Assembly: GCF_003731635.1 (NCBI RefSeq) | Contig: NZ_RCUA01000068.1 | Location: 39,029-103,028 of the forward strand | Reading direction: 5' to 3' | Length of the DNA stretch: 64,000 nucleotides | DNA from: Marisediminitalea oceani | GTDB lineage: Bacteria; Pseudomonadota; Gammaproteobacteria; Enterobacterales; Alteromonadaceae | Shown here: positions 36,155-45,866 of the stretch, in pieces | How the letters are laid out: each line of letters opens with the position of its first letter | Position numbering within the stretch: the first letter of the stretch is position 1 | Notes under the pieces: model-generated | What the model was told of the DNA's origin: nothing | Databases searched by the model: none | What the model saw: the letters and a program-made list of their open reading frames with translations, nothing else | Position numbers and translations under genes: made by a program

Positions 36155-36451
36155 ATGCAAGAGTCTAAAAAGCCTAACTATATTAATATATTCAAAGAGA
36201 TACTCGCACCTGCAGCGGTCCTGTACACCATGTTTGTGGTTTACACAGCACATGAGAAAAACATGGAAAACACGCAAAAAATCAATGCGATGTTAGTAAA
36301 GTACGAACAAACACTCGATGCCGCTATAGCCGGTGATGAAAAGACCCTTGCGCGGTTTAAGCAGAATATGAATAAGGTACTCGACGGCATGTCAGCCGAA
36401 GAACGGGAGATCATGAAAGGCCTGCTGGAGTTAAATCGCCAGGGCAATTAA
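36155..36451 (+). CDS. Small membrane-anchored coiled-coil protein, last gene of the unknown operon
   Basis: This 98-residue protein has one hydrophobic helix (EILAPAAVLYTMFVVYTA, about 11-28) and then a helical region (INAMLVKYEQTLDAAIAGDEK, KVLDGMSAEEREIMKGLLEL). Its layout, one helix and a charged coil, resembles the preceding 59-residue protein, as if they were related subunits. A bidirectional terminator follows, closing the four-gene run 32318-36451. No function known. Confidence 0.65.
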   Translation: MQESKKPNYINIFKEILAPAAVLYTMFVVYTAHEKNMENTQKINAMLVKYEQTLDAAIAGDEKTLARFKQNMNKVLDGMSAEEREIMKGLLELNRQGN

Positions 36452-36457
36452 CCAAAG

Positions 36458-36488
36458 CACTGCCCCATTGCAGGTGAATGGGGCAGTG
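36458..36488. terminator. Bidirectional hairpin terminator between convergent genes
   Basis: CACTGCCCCATT pairs perfectly with AATGGGGCAGTG (12 pairs, seven-base loop) between two convergent genes. T tracts are short on both sides. Confidence 0.65.
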
Positions 36489-36496
36489 ATTGTTAA

Positions 36497-36799
36497 TTAA
36501 CAGTCTTTATCTTCCAGGTCCATTTTCTCTTTTGCGTCTTCGCAGGCATCTTCCAGCGCGTCACCCGCATCATCAGCCATATCTTCAGCTTTATCGGCGG
36601 CATCTTCGGCCATGTCTTTGGCTTTGTCGGCAGCCTCTGAAGCCGATTCTTTAGCATCTTCCATGGCCTGACTGGCAGCATTTTTAAAATTGCTTAATGA
36701 GTCTTCAGCCTGTTCTTTCTTTTCTTCACTACAAGCGGTTAATACCAGCGAAAATAAGCCAATAAAAACCAGAGTCAGAATATGTTTAGTTGTTTTCAT
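36497..36799 (-). CDS. Small lipoprotein with Ala/Asp/Lys helical repeats
   Basis: The product has 100 residues with a lipoprotein signal (LFSLVLTAC, Cys23). After it comes a low-complexity amphipathic helix built from repeated ADKAKDMAEDA-like units, reminiscent of LEA or apolipoprotein repeats. It is acidic, probably outer-membrane attached, and could act as a surface or periplasmic spacer like Lpp. The ORF is convergent with the four-gene operon and sits just downstream of a 54-residue membrane protein. No specific family name is certain. Confidence 0.7.
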   Translation of the reverse strand: MKTTKHILTLVFIGLFSLVLTACSEEKKEQAEDSLSNFKNAASQAMEDAKESASEAADKAKDMAEDAADKAEDMADDAGDALEDACEDAKEKMDLEDKDC

Positions 36800-36814
36800 G
36801 TTGCGCGCCCTTTT

Positions 36815-36979
36815 TTAATGATGTCTGAACAATAATGCTTTAACGACTTTGCTTAAAAATACCACATAAATACCGGCAATCATGATGAATTTACCCAGAC
36901 GATTCATCAGGCGCGATGCGCCCTGAAATTTGATAACCGTTGCCAGTAGGGTGAGTCCCAGTAAGATGACAATAATCAT
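36815..36979 (-). CDS. Small hydrophobic membrane protein, 54 residues
   Basis: A 54-codon ORF starts with ATGATTATTGTCATCTTAC and has a clear RBS (AAGGA, seven bases upstream). The product has two hydrophobic segments (IIVILLGLTLLATVI and FIMIAGIYVVFLSKVV) around a short basic loop. It ends 15 bases before the lipoprotein gene on the same strand, so they may form a pair. This is a plausible real small membrane protein; function unknown. Confidence 0.6.
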   Translation of the reverse strand: MIIVILLGLTLLATVIKFQGASRLMNRLGKFIMIAGIYVVFLSKVVKALLFRHH

Positions 36980-37117
36980 TAGCCATTCCTTTTTAAATAC
37001 TGCACCGCTTCAGCGGCTTAACAACATGGTATAGCGAATACCTTGCCAGTTTTTAAATGGCTATATTTAACAATAAGTTAGCATTTTAGGGATAAGAGCA
37101 GAGAGGGATGGCCTGGT

Positions 37118-37141
37118 AAAAGTGTCTGCTCAAACAGACAC
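37118..37141 (-). terminator. Probable terminator of ppk2
   Basis: On the minus strand GTGTCTG and CAGACAC pair around a six-base loop (37141-37122), followed by four T. It lies 29 bases after the ppk2 stop. Confidence 0.6.
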
Positions 37142-37169
37142 CTTTACACAGTTTTCAGAGCCTGAAGAA

Positions 37170-38108
37170 TCAGGCCTTTTGTTGGTCGGGGTGCAGAGAT
37201 TTACCCAGAATATGGTTATCCCTGTCGATAACGGTTGAGGCCCTGCCCACTATCAGTGGATCCGGCGCTTTGGCAATACGGCGGTCTTTGTTCGGGTAAG
37301 GCATGGCATGCAGAAAATACTGCATACAATTAAGTCTGGCGCGCTTTTTATCGTCTGACTTAATCACCATCCAGGGCGCGTCGTTGGTGTCGGTGTAGAA
37401 GAACATCGCTTCTTTTGCCTCGGTGTAGTCATCCCACTTTTCCTGCGCCAGCTTATCAATGGGGCTTAACTTCCATTGCTTGAGCGGATCGGTTTCCCGT
37501 TTCTGGAAACGGCGGGTTTGCTCTTCCTGAGTAACCGAAAACCAGAATTTGAAAACGCGAATTCCACTGTTTACCAGCATGCGCTCCAGCTCCGGGGTCT
37601 GGCGCATAAACTCCAGGTATTCATTGGGCTCACAAAAACCCATCACCCGTTCTACGCCGGCGCGGTTGTACCAGGAGCGGTCGAACAAGACTATTTCGCC
37701 TGCGGTGGGCAGGTGCTTAATGTAGCGCTGAAAATACCATTGACCTTTTTCTTCTTCCGACGGTTTTTCCAGTGCCACTACTCTGGCACCACGAGGATTC
37801 AGATGTTCCATAAAGCGCTTGATGGTGCCGCCTTTACCTGCCGCATCGCGTCCTTCAAACAACATGACCACCCGCTCGCCACTCTCTTTAACCCATTTCT
37901 GGACCTTGAGCAGCTCCACTTGCAGCTGATGCTTATGCTGTTCGTAAAACTGACGCGTTACTTTGCGCTTGTAAGGGTATTCGCCGGAACGGAAAGACTC
38001 AGCAATATACTGCTCGTCGTGGCGCATTTCTGCCAGTGAATGCGGATGCTCGTGGGCGTCTTCTGGGGTAGGTACAGCGGTAAGTTTTTGGCTATCGGTC
38101 ACGTTCAA
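37170..38108 (-). CDS. ppk2: Polyphosphate kinase 2 (class I)
   Basis: This 312-residue PPK2 uses polyphosphate to phosphorylate nucleotides (typically GDP or ADP), in the direction of NTP formation. Signatures visible: Walker A GRDAAGKGGTI, LEKPSEEEKGQWYFQRYI, Walker B LFDRSWYNRAGVERVMGF, and the lid RRFQKRETDPLKQWKLSP. Length and single domain fit class I enzymes of about 300 residues. A 55-residue N-terminal extension precedes the core. Single gene with a terminator downstream. Confidence 0.95.
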   Translation of the reverse strand: MNVTDSQKLTAVPTPEDAHEHPHSLAEMRHDEQYIAESFRSGEYPYKRKVTRQFYEQHKHQLQVELLKVQKWVKESGERVVMLFEGRDAAGKGGTIKRFMEHLNPRGARVVALEKPSEEEKGQWYFQRYIKHLPTAGEIVLFDRSWYNRAGVERVMGFCEPNEYLEFMRQTPELERMLVNSGIRVFKFWFSVTQEEQTRRFQKRETDPLKQWKLSPIDKLAQEKWDDYTEAKEAMFFYTDTNDAPWMVIKSDDKKRARLNCMQYFLHAMPYPNKDRRIAKAPDPLIVGRASTVIDRDNHILGKSLHPDQQKA

Positions 38109-38268
38109 TTCTCCTTCGTTACGGAGTTATTGTACGCCGATTAGCCACAACAAGGGGGCTAATCCCCGCTTAATCCAAGCTCGGCTGATCTGGATCAACC
38201 GGTGAATTCAGCACCAGTCCGGGCGCTCATAACGCAGCTCACCCGGACATAGTATTACCGTCTGTTAG

Positions 38269-40209
38269 TTACAGGTATTCGGCGAGGAATTTATCCATTT
38301 CTTTGAAGAGCTTAATCCTGTTCGACTGGATCTCCAGGTGATGGTTACCCAGAGGCAGCTCAACATAGCGGTATTCCTTGTCTTCATCATCAAGCTCATC
38401 GGCCATCAGGCGACTCTGCTCCACGTGGACCACCCGGTCTTCTTCACCGTGGACCAGCAAAATAGGTGTTTTGATATTTTCCACATAGTTAATGGGTGAG
38501 CGTCTGTCACGATCATCACCGTCTTCACCGATCTGCTTTTTAACTAACTTAGAACCTAAAAAGCCTCGTGCGCGCCGAACGATGCGATCCAAATCACTCA
38601 CCCCGGCAAAGCTCACCGCACACTTATACACTTCAGGGCTTTTTACGGTTGCAGCTAACGCGGCAAACCCGCCGTAACTCGCGCCTACAATACAAATTTT
38701 GTTTTTATCGGCATAACCCTGATCAATCATCCATTGGGTGCCGTCCACCACATCATCCTGCATGGCCATGCCCCAGTTTTGCATTTGTGATTCACCAAAC
38801 GAGTAACCATAGCCGGAAGAACCGCGGAAGTTAGGTCGCAACACCGCATAACCACGAGTGGTAAAGTAAGCTGTCCAGTAATCAAAACCGCTGTATTCAC
38901 GAACACCCGGCCCACCATGAGGAAAGATTACCGTTGGATAGGGCGCTTCGCCGATTTTTGGTAACGTTAGGTAGCCTTCAATCTCTGTTTTATCACGGGC
39001 CGTGAACGTAATCCGCTCGTGTTCACTCAGCGCTTCGGTATTGATATCCGGGTATTGAGCAAATAGAAGGTCAATCGTCACCTCTTTGCGATTACCAATG
39101 TAGTAGCGGCCAGGTTGCGTATCGCTCTCGGAATAAAGCAGGTAGATTTGTTCGTCCTGGCTAAACGCCCTTAACGAGTTGTGACTATCCTTGAATAATT
39201 TATCGAGTCCTTTCTGCAGCGGCGCATAACGATCGTTCCAATAAAAGCGGCCGCCTGGCGCCTGTGGGTGATAAACACCAATGGCATCATTCGTAGCCGG
39301 GGAGTAGATGAGGCCGCCATCCACATCATAGTTTTCATCAGAGAATACCAGCGTTTCTTCGCGAGTGGTTAAATCAAGTTTATATAACGCCTTGTATTCA
39401 CCCAGGTATTTTTTGACATACAGAATATTCGGATCGGCGGCAAAGCCCGAAATGTAAACCGGTTTATCATTTGATACGTTGTAGGCATACAGCTCTTCGT
39501 AGTTATCATCCTCGTCACGAAGGAAAATCTCGCGGTCGCCGGTTTCATAATTCAGTGAAATACCAATTCGCACATTCCCCTGACGATCGGTTACCCAGTC
39601 GCGAATACGTTTTTTGCCTTTAATTAACCGATTGATCGAACGGTTCTTTAGATTGACCTTAAAAACCGATTTTTCAAAAGGCCGGGAAATATCAATTGCC
39701 ATCAGAATATGATCCGGGTCGTCCGGCAGGTAATCAATTACATCATCCTGAAACTGCGGCACATAACCTACATCGTTCTGATAACGTTGAATATGCCGCC
39801 AGTCGATAACCATTTCAGGGTCGCCCCCTTGCTGATTATATTTCATCAGATACAAACGGGTGCGGAAAAACTTTTTGCCTGCCCGGCTTACTTCGTAACG
39901 TGCGCTGACTAACAGATCTTCATTATTTGCCCAGCGATACCAGTTAATTTTAACTTTCTTGTTATCAGCTTTAAGCAGGTAGAACGCATCTCCGGTTGAA
40001 AGGTCCAGCGTCATCAATACAGCCAGATCGCCGTCGGCAGAATTTCGCTCCATAGCGAAACGCTGTCCGTCTGGTGACATCGATACGCCATAAAACTGCG
40101 GCAGACGGCTAAAAACTTCGACAGGTTGCGGTTCTGCGGCCTGAGCAGCAGGCAGCAGTACAACCCAACTGAACAGCAGCACTGCCAGTGGTTTTATCAG
40201 GCAAGACAT
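38269..40209 (-). CDS. S9-family prolyl-oligopeptidase-like exported peptidase
   Basis: This 646-residue protein has a signal peptide (VLLPAAQA), an N-terminal beta-propeller-like region with repeated strand patterns, and a C-terminal alpha/beta-hydrolase domain with FPHGGPGVREYSGFDYW, the nucleophile motif GASYGGFAAL, an aspartate in HGEEDRVV, and a histidine in LGNHHLE. Such dipeptidyl-peptidase/acylaminoacyl-peptidase relatives cleave short peptides in the periplasm or outside the cell; specificity is not deducible. It is a single gene. Confidence 0.9.
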   Translation of the reverse strand: MSCLIKPLAVLLFSWVVLLPAAQAAEPQPVEVFSRLPQFYGVSMSPDGQRFAMERNSADGDLAVLMTLDLSTGDAFYLLKADNKKVKINWYRWANNEDLLVSARYEVSRAGKKFFRTRLYLMKYNQQGGDPEMVIDWRHIQRYQNDVGYVPQFQDDVIDYLPDDPDHILMAIDISRPFEKSVFKVNLKNRSINRLIKGKKRIRDWVTDRQGNVRIGISLNYETGDREIFLRDEDDNYEELYAYNVSNDKPVYISGFAADPNILYVKKYLGEYKALYKLDLTTREETLVFSDENYDVDGGLIYSPATNDAIGVYHPQAPGGRFYWNDRYAPLQKGLDKLFKDSHNSLRAFSQDEQIYLLYSESDTQPGRYYIGNRKEVTIDLLFAQYPDINTEALSEHERITFTARDKTEIEGYLTLPKIGEAPYPTVIFPHGGPGVREYSGFDYWTAYFTTRGYAVLRPNFRGSSGYGYSFGESQMQNWGMAMQDDVVDGTQWMIDQGYADKNKICIVGASYGGFAALAATVKSPEVYKCAVSFAGVSDLDRIVRRARGFLGSKLVKKQIGEDGDDRDRRSPINYVENIKTPILLVHGEEDRVVHVEQSRLMADELDDEDKEYRYVELPLGNHHLEIQSNRIKLFKEMDKFLAEYL

Positions 40210-40403
40210 ACAACGTTCCTTGTTTATTTATAATAAAATTTTGTGCTTAATATAAACGAATCGGGATACCTGTCGCAACAAACGGGAAATTAGCTAAAAA
40301 CGCTGTAGCGAAACCGCTTAAGGCGTTACACTTTTGGCGTAGATTCTGCTTTAAGAATTGACCCTTTTGTTTGTATGCAGTGCAAGGAGCACACAGTCCG
40401 TTA

Positions 40404-42155
40404 ATGTCTGCTGGTATGTTTTTCTCTTTTCGTCGCGCTTTGCTGGCGCTGACCTCCCTGTTGCTCTTAACCTGCTATCCTACGTGGGCTCTGGACTATG
40501 AACTAAAAGGCGTGGAGCGCAGTGAACTGGAAGACAACATAGAACTGCACCTGGCGCAGGTGAAACTGGCCAACAACACGCTTGATGAACCCACCGAAGA
40601 ACGCATTATCCGCTCTGTAAAAACTGCCCTGCAGCCTTTCGGTTTTTACAATGCTGAAGTCACTCTCTATTTTGAGGACGAAGAGCTTGTTATCGACGTT
40701 ACTCCTGGTACACCGCTTAAGGTAAGTAACGTTACCCGCGAAATCATTGGTGACGGGCGCAATGATGATGCTTTTCGGCAACGGTATAATGCCTTCCCGC
40801 TCAAACAGGGCGACGTGTTACATCAACCCACCTACGAAAAGTTTAAGTCAGAGATGTTTAACTATGCACTATCAAACGGCTATTTTGACTTTTACTGGCA
40901 GGCCACCCGGCTTGACCTGGTACGCGAAGAGAACGAAGCCAATATTCTGCTTATTGCACAAAGTGGCCGTCAGTACGAATTTGGCGAAGTGGAACTGGTG
41001 GGTGACGACCGGGCTGAAGCCATTATTGGCCGGCTACGGAATTTCACTGCCGGAGAGAAATACAGCTCCGCCAAGCTGACCGAATTTAACCGCCGCCTAA
41101 ATGAAACCGGCTATTTTGCCCGCGCGATTGCCCGCCCCATTGTAAGTCGGGCCGAGGGAGCCCGGGTTCCCATCGAAGTGACACTGACTCACCTGCCGCG
41201 GGATATTTTTAATGTGGGCGGTGGCGCCAACTCTGATAAAGGCCCCCGGGTGCGCGCCCGTTGGGAGCGGCCGTGGGTGAATACCCGCGGACATTCGGTA
41301 ACCGGCCAGGTGTTTTTCTCCAAGCTGGAACAGGCGGCGAGCCTCGACTACCGCATTCCGTTGGAAGACGTTAATAATGACTACGCCAGTATTCAAACCA
41401 GCTATGAATTTGAAGACAACTCGATAAGTGATACTAAGAGTGAAACCCTGAGTATCTCTGGTCATCGTTTCTGGAAAGAAGCGGATTCGCCCTGGCAACG
41501 CAGCGTATCGTTAACCTTTGAACGGGAGATGTTTACTCAGGGGATAAGCGATCCGCAAACCATTAATCTGCTGATGCCGGGTTATTCCGTGGGTTACACC
41601 AAATCCGATCAGGAACTGACCATTAGCCAGGGGCAGCAATATATTGTGGCAGTGCAGGGCGGCCATGAAAGCGCTGGTAGTGATATCTCACTGTTCAAAA
41701 TTACTGCCAACGCCAAGGTAATTACCACCATTAACGATACCCACCGAATTTATCTGCGCGCCGACGCCGGAGCCATTCGTACCGATGACTTTGACCGGGT
41801 GCCTTCGTCACTGCGTTTCTTTACCGGTGGCGATCAGAGTATTCGGGGTTTCCGCTATCAGGAAATATCGCCGCAGGTTCTCGATGAAGAGGGCAATTCG
41901 GTACTTACCGGCGGACGCTATCTGGCAACTGCCAGCGTTGAGTATGCTTATCCGGTAGCCGACAACTGGCGGGCAGCCGTGTTTGCCGATGTGGGTACCG
42001 CCACCAATGACTTCTCTGATGGCTTATCCCGGGGCCTGGGTATTGGCGCCCACTGGTTAACGCTGATTGGCCCGGTGCGGTTTTACATTGCCCAGGGCAA
42101 AAATGACTTCGAGACACAATGGCGCTTCCACTTCTCGCTGGGGCCTGAGCTATGA
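40404..42155 (+). CDS. tamA: Translocation and assembly module subunit TamA
   Basis: TamA is an Omp85-family outer-membrane barrel that, with TamB, helps place certain autotransporters and moves phospholipid to the outer membrane. The protein of about 583 residues has a signal peptide, three POTRA domains (YELKGVERSELEDNIELHL, then FNRRLNETGYFARAIARPIV), and a BamA-type barrel with the FFTGGDQSIRGFRYQ motif in L6 and VRFYIAQG near the end. ATG 40404 is chosen with AAGGAG 15 bases upstream; ATG 40416 is possible. It overlaps tamB by four bases. Confidence 0.93.
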   Translation: MSAGMFFSFRRALLALTSLLLLTCYPTWALDYELKGVERSELEDNIELHLAQVKLANNTLDEPTEERIIRSVKTALQPFGFYNAEVTLYFEDEELVIDVTPGTPLKVSNVTREIIGDGRNDDAFRQRYNAFPLKQGDVLHQPTYEKFKSEMFNYALSNGYFDFYWQATRLDLVREENEANILLIAQSGRQYEFGEVELVGDDRAEAIIGRLRNFTAGEKYSSAKLTEFNRRLNETGYFARAIARPIVSRAEGARVPIEVTLTHLPRDIFNVGGGANSDKGPRVRARWERPWVNTRGHSVTGQVFFSKLEQAASLDYRIPLEDVNNDYASIQTSYEFEDNSISDTKSETLSISGHRFWKEADSPWQRSVSLTFEREMFTQGISDPQTINLLMPGYSVGYTKSDQELTISQGQQYIVAVQGGHESAGSDISLFKITANAKVITTINDTHRIYLRADAGAIRTDDFDRVPSSLRFFTGGDQSIRGFRYQEISPQVLDEEGNSVLTGGRYLATASVEYAYPVADNWRAAVFADVGTATNDFSDGLSRGLGIGAHWLTLIGPVRFYIAQGKNDFETQWRFHFSLGPEL

Positions 42156-45100
42156 GTATTAATCGTCTGGCAAAAGGCTTCTTAATACTGCTGCTCACTC
42201 TGCTGCTTCTTGTAGCGGTTGTACTGTCGCCGCTGGGCGCACCGCTGATTAATTACGCGGCTAATAAATATGTGCCCGGTCTGGCGGTAGATTCGGTATC
42301 GGGAAGCCCGTTAAGTGAGCTGACACTGGAAAAAGTTAACTGGCAGAACGAACAGTGGCAGGTGAACGTAAGCAAAGTCACTCTGGCCCACGAGTGGACC
42401 TGCCTGCTAAACAGCAAAGCCTGTATTACTTCGCTACAGGTTAGCTCACCGCATGTACAACAACTGGCTAGTGCAGAAAACACCGATGAAGAGCCCTCTG
42501 AACCAGGCGGCGAAATTACTCTGCCGCTGGCAATAGCGCTGGATGAGCTAAAAATCAGTGACGCACGCTTTGAGAGCCCGGCAATTACGGTGCAGGCCGA
42601 CCAGTTAACCAGCTCCGCTCAGTGGATAGACTCGCTGCAAATCAATCACCTGACACTCAACGGCCTCACCCTGATGTTGCCTGAGAGCGAACCACAGCCG
42701 CCGTCGCCAGTGGCAATTACTTATCAGGCGCCGGCCTTGCCGGAAGTGCATATTCCGCTCACGCTGCAGGCCAATGACGTACAGATTTCAAACATCCGGG
42801 TGGTGCAGGGTAAACAGGAAGTTGCAGCATTGGATGTTGCCCTGCAACAAACCCAAATACAGGATAGCCGGATAGCCTTACAGGCATTCAGTGTGAACAT
42901 GGAGCAGGTTAATGCGAGTCTCGACGGTGAAGTGACCCTGAGCGGTCAGTACCCCCTCAACTTAACTCTCATTGCAGATCTTCCTGTTGAGCAGACTGCC
43001 CAGCACGCAGAACTCTCAGCCGAAGGCGATCTGAGCGACCTTGCGCTCAATATCAATAGCAGCGGACTGGTTAGTGCAGAAGTCACCGGCAAAGCCAATC
43101 TGCTTAGCGACAGCCTGCCGATATCATTACATAGCCGATGGCCGGCTCAGGCGCTTAACCCGCTGGCTGATATTGAACTCGATAGTGGCGTTTTGTCGGT
43201 ACAGGGTAAGATGGGGGAATACGCCATACAACTGGACGGCGGTGCCACCATCCCCGATGTTTCACCGGTAAAAGTAAGCCTGGCAGCCCTGTTAAGCGAA
43301 CGTTCGCTGGCTGTTTCAGCCCTTAACAGCGAGTTACTTGAAGGCGAGGTGACCAACAGCGGCGTGCTTTATTTTAGCGACTCACTGAGCTGGGAAGGCA
43401 TATCGCGCTTAACCCGGGTTGATTTGCAAGGCTTATCTGAATTCGCCCCGACCAACGTTAACGGGGTGGTAAAAGCGCAGGTGAGCCTGAGTGATAAAGG
43501 CCCTAACGTACTGGTATCGGATATTCGCTTAAGCGGTGAACACCTGCAGGAGATGTTTACCCTTACCGGCGATGCCGTGTACTCGGCGAACAGTGACATT
43601 ATGGTGGCCAACCTCAACGGCGATCTGGCTGAGAACCATTTTTCAGCCGTCGGGCAGGTATTTAATCAACAATACCTGGATGCACTGGTAGCCATAGACC
43701 TGCAGCGACTGGCGGCTCTGTACCCCGAAGTATCGGGCCAGCTGGCTGGCTCGGTGGCTATAAAAGGGCCCTGGGACGCACCCGTGATCGACTCAAAGCT
43801 ATTACTAACCGATATCCTTGCCAGTCCCCGCCTGAGTCAGGCCGCCGCCAATCAGGGCCCGCTGAATGGCGAAATCACCATTACCGGCTCACTGGCCGAG
43901 CATGCCCTTAATGCCAATCTGCAGTTGCCTGAACACACCACCACCCTGAATCTCGACGGCCAGTGGCAAAATCAGCAATGGCAGGGGCAGTTATCAGACA
44001 CCCAACTGGCGTTGCTTAATACGGTGTGGGAATTACAGTCGGATGTGACGTTACGTTATGAAGCCAGCCCACAGCATTTCACGGTGAGTCAGCATTGCTG
44101 GGAAGCCAGAGAGAAAGGCAACCTGTGTATTAATGCGGTGGATTATACCCCGGCGCAGGTCAACTGGGATGTTCAGGCCAGTGCATTGCCTATCGGGCTG
44201 TGGATTGACGAGCTGATGCCTGAATTGCTGGTAGAGCGCAACAATGCAACGCTTAACATCACAACCCAGGGTAACTTCGACCCGGCCAGTGAAAAAGTCG
44301 CCGGCCAGTTACAGGTATCTGTAAGCCCGGACAAATGGCAGCTGGCCGGCAATGAGCCGGTCACTATTGATCTTGATGAGATGAGTTTTGACGGCCAGTT
44401 CGACGAGCAGCAGGTAGCCCTGAGCGGCAAGATTACCAGCCCGCAAATTGGCACCATTACATCGCAGGCCACGGTTTTTCCGTTCACCGACCAACCTTCC
44501 ATAGAAGCCCGGATTAACATTGCTGACTGGCAGCTCGCGCCATTTAAGCCACTGATTGCACGCATGAATGAACTAAACGGCAATGTTAACGGTGAGCTTA
44601 AGCTGGACGGGCCCTTAAGCCTGCCCCAGGTGAATGGTAAGTTAACTCTTCAACAGGGTGAGATAAACAGTGAAGACCTGCCGGTAGCGGTGAGTCAGTG
44701 GCAGCAAACCGTTAACCTCAACGGTGCCAGCGCCGATTTTGAAGGGGAGTTTCTGCTTGGTGACGGCCCGGGTACCCTGAACGGTTCGGTAGACTGGCAG
44801 GACAGCCTGCTGGTCGATCTGGCAGTAAAAGGCGATGCCTTTACCGTGAATTACGATGACAGCCGGGTAAAAGTCTCGCCAGACCTGTCGATTAACCTGA
44901 GTCCACAAAGCGTAGATATTTCAGGTGACATTGATATTCCCTATGCCCGGGTGAAAATTAACGAGCTCCCCCCCAGTGCAGTATCTCCGTCGCGGGATGT
45001 TCACCTGCGGGGTGAGCCGCCAAGCGAAGCGCTGGTAGATAATATTAATGCCAACATTATGGTGACCATCGATGAGGACGAGCGCGAGGAAGTGCGCCTC

Positions 45101-45820
45101 GATGCCTTTGGCTTAAAGGCTACACTGACCGGCGGCGTGAATGTACAAACCCAGCCAGCGCTTACCGGTTACGGCGATCTGCGTATTATTAACGGGCGCT
45201 ACGAGGCCTATGGTCAAAATCTGATAATTCGTACCGGCGAGGTGCAGTTTAATGGCCCGTTAGACCAGCCCATTCTGCTGGTAGAAGCCATTCGCGATCC
45301 CGATCTGACTGAAGATGATGTGATCGCAGGTGTGCGGGTTGAAGGTCCGGCGAATCAACCTAGTGTTTCATTATTTTCTGAGCCGGGCATGGATCAGGCC
45401 CGAAACCTCGCCTACCTGTTAAACGGCAGCGGCGGGCTCGGCGGCGGGCAGATGGATGAAAACTCCTATGCCGCTATGCTGATTGGTTTTGGTTTATCCA
45501 GCTCTGAGTCACTGACCAGTAACGTGGGGAACGCGCTGGGCATTGAGGATTTATCGCTCAGTACCACCGGCCAGGGCAGTGATACTAAAGTGGCCATTTC
45601 AGGCAAAATTGCCTCAAACCTTACCGTTCGCTACGGCGTGGGGATGTTTTCTGACGAAGACAGTGGTGGCCAGGAAGTCGCCTTGCGCTATCAAATCCTG
45701 TCTAACCTGTACCTGGAGATAGTGCGCAGCCTGTATACCACCGTTGATCTTTACTACCAGTTCACGCTGGGGGATAACAAGCCCGCAAATGCCAGTGAAG
45801 ATGACAGCAAACAAGAGTAA
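42152..45820 (+). CDS. tamB: Translocation and assembly module subunit TamB
   Basis: This 1222-residue AsmA/VPS13-like bridge protein is anchored in the inner membrane by an N-terminal helix (LLTLLLLVAVVLSPLG) and spans the periplasm as a beta-taco of repeated strands. The C-terminal DUF490 region is seen in the conserved strand series (ARVKINELPPSAV, LTGYGDLRIINGRYEAYGQNL, RGVRVEGPANQPS-like, ATSNLTVRYGVGMFS-like near 45630). It is typical in length (E. coli 1259). Its start overlaps the tamA stop (ATGA), as in most Gammaproteobacteria. Confidence 0.95.
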   Translation: MSINRLAKGFLILLLTLLLLVAVVLSPLGAPLINYAANKYVPGLAVDSVSGSPLSELTLEKVNWQNEQWQVNVSKVTLAHEWTCLLNSKACITSLQVSSPHVQQLASAENTDEEPSEPGGEITLPLAIALDELKISDARFESPAITVQADQLTSSAQWIDSLQINHLTLNGLTLMLPESEPQPPSPVAITYQAPALPEVHIPLTLQANDVQISNIRVVQGKQEVAALDVALQQTQIQDSRIALQAFSVNMEQVNASLDGEVTLSGQYPLNLTLIADLPVEQTAQHAELSAEGDLSDLALNINSSGLVSAEVTGKANLLSDSLPISLHSRWPAQALNPLADIELDSGVLSVQGKMGEYAIQLDGGATIPDVSPVKVSLAALLSERSLAVSALNSELLEGEVTNSGVLYFSDSLSWEGISRLTRVDLQGLSEFAPTNVNGVVKAQVSLSDKGPNVLVSDIRLSGEHLQEMFTLTGDAVYSANSDIMVANLNGDLAENHFSAVGQVFNQQYLDALVAIDLQRLAALYPEVSGQLAGSVAIKGPWDAPVIDSKLLLTDILASPRLSQAAANQGPLNGEITITGSLAEHALNANLQLPEHTTTLNLDGQWQNQQWQGQLSDTQLALLNTVWELQSDVTLRYEASPQHFTVSQHCWEAREKGNLCINAVDYTPAQVNWDVQASALPIGLWIDELMPELLVERNNATLNITTQGNFDPASEKVAGQLQVSVSPDKWQLAGNEPVTIDLDEMSFDGQFDEQQVALSGKITSPQIGTITSQATVFPFTDQPSIEARINIADWQLAPFKPLIARMNELNGNVNGELKLDGPLSLPQVNGKLTLQQGEINSEDLPVAVSQWQQTVNLNGASADFEGEFLLGDGPGTLNGSVDWQDSLLVDLAVKGDAFTVNYDDSRVKVSPDLSINLSPQSVDISGDIDIPYARVKINELPPSAVSPSRDVHLRGEPPSEALVDNINANIMVTIDEDEREEVRLDAFGLKATLTGGVNVQTQPALTGYGDLRIINGRYEAYGQNLIIRTGEVQFNGPLDQPILLVEAIRDPDLTEDDVIAGVRVEGPANQPSVSLFSEPGMDQARNLAYLLNGSGGLGGGQMDENSYAAMLIGFGLSSSESLTSNVGNALGIEDLSLSTTGQGSDTKVAISGKIASNLTVRYGVGMFSDEDSGGQEVALRYQILSNLYLEIVRSLYTTVDLYYQFTLGDNKPANASEDDSKQE

Positions 45821-45866
45821 CGTGAATTTAACCGATTCTTAAGCGCCTACAGTTCTGCTCCTGAGC

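Noticed and set aside
37144..37174. Hairpin GCCTGATTCTTCAGGC at the ppk2 stop as terminator
   Set aside because: It has no T run on the minus strand. The hairpin at 37118-37141 is the better terminator.
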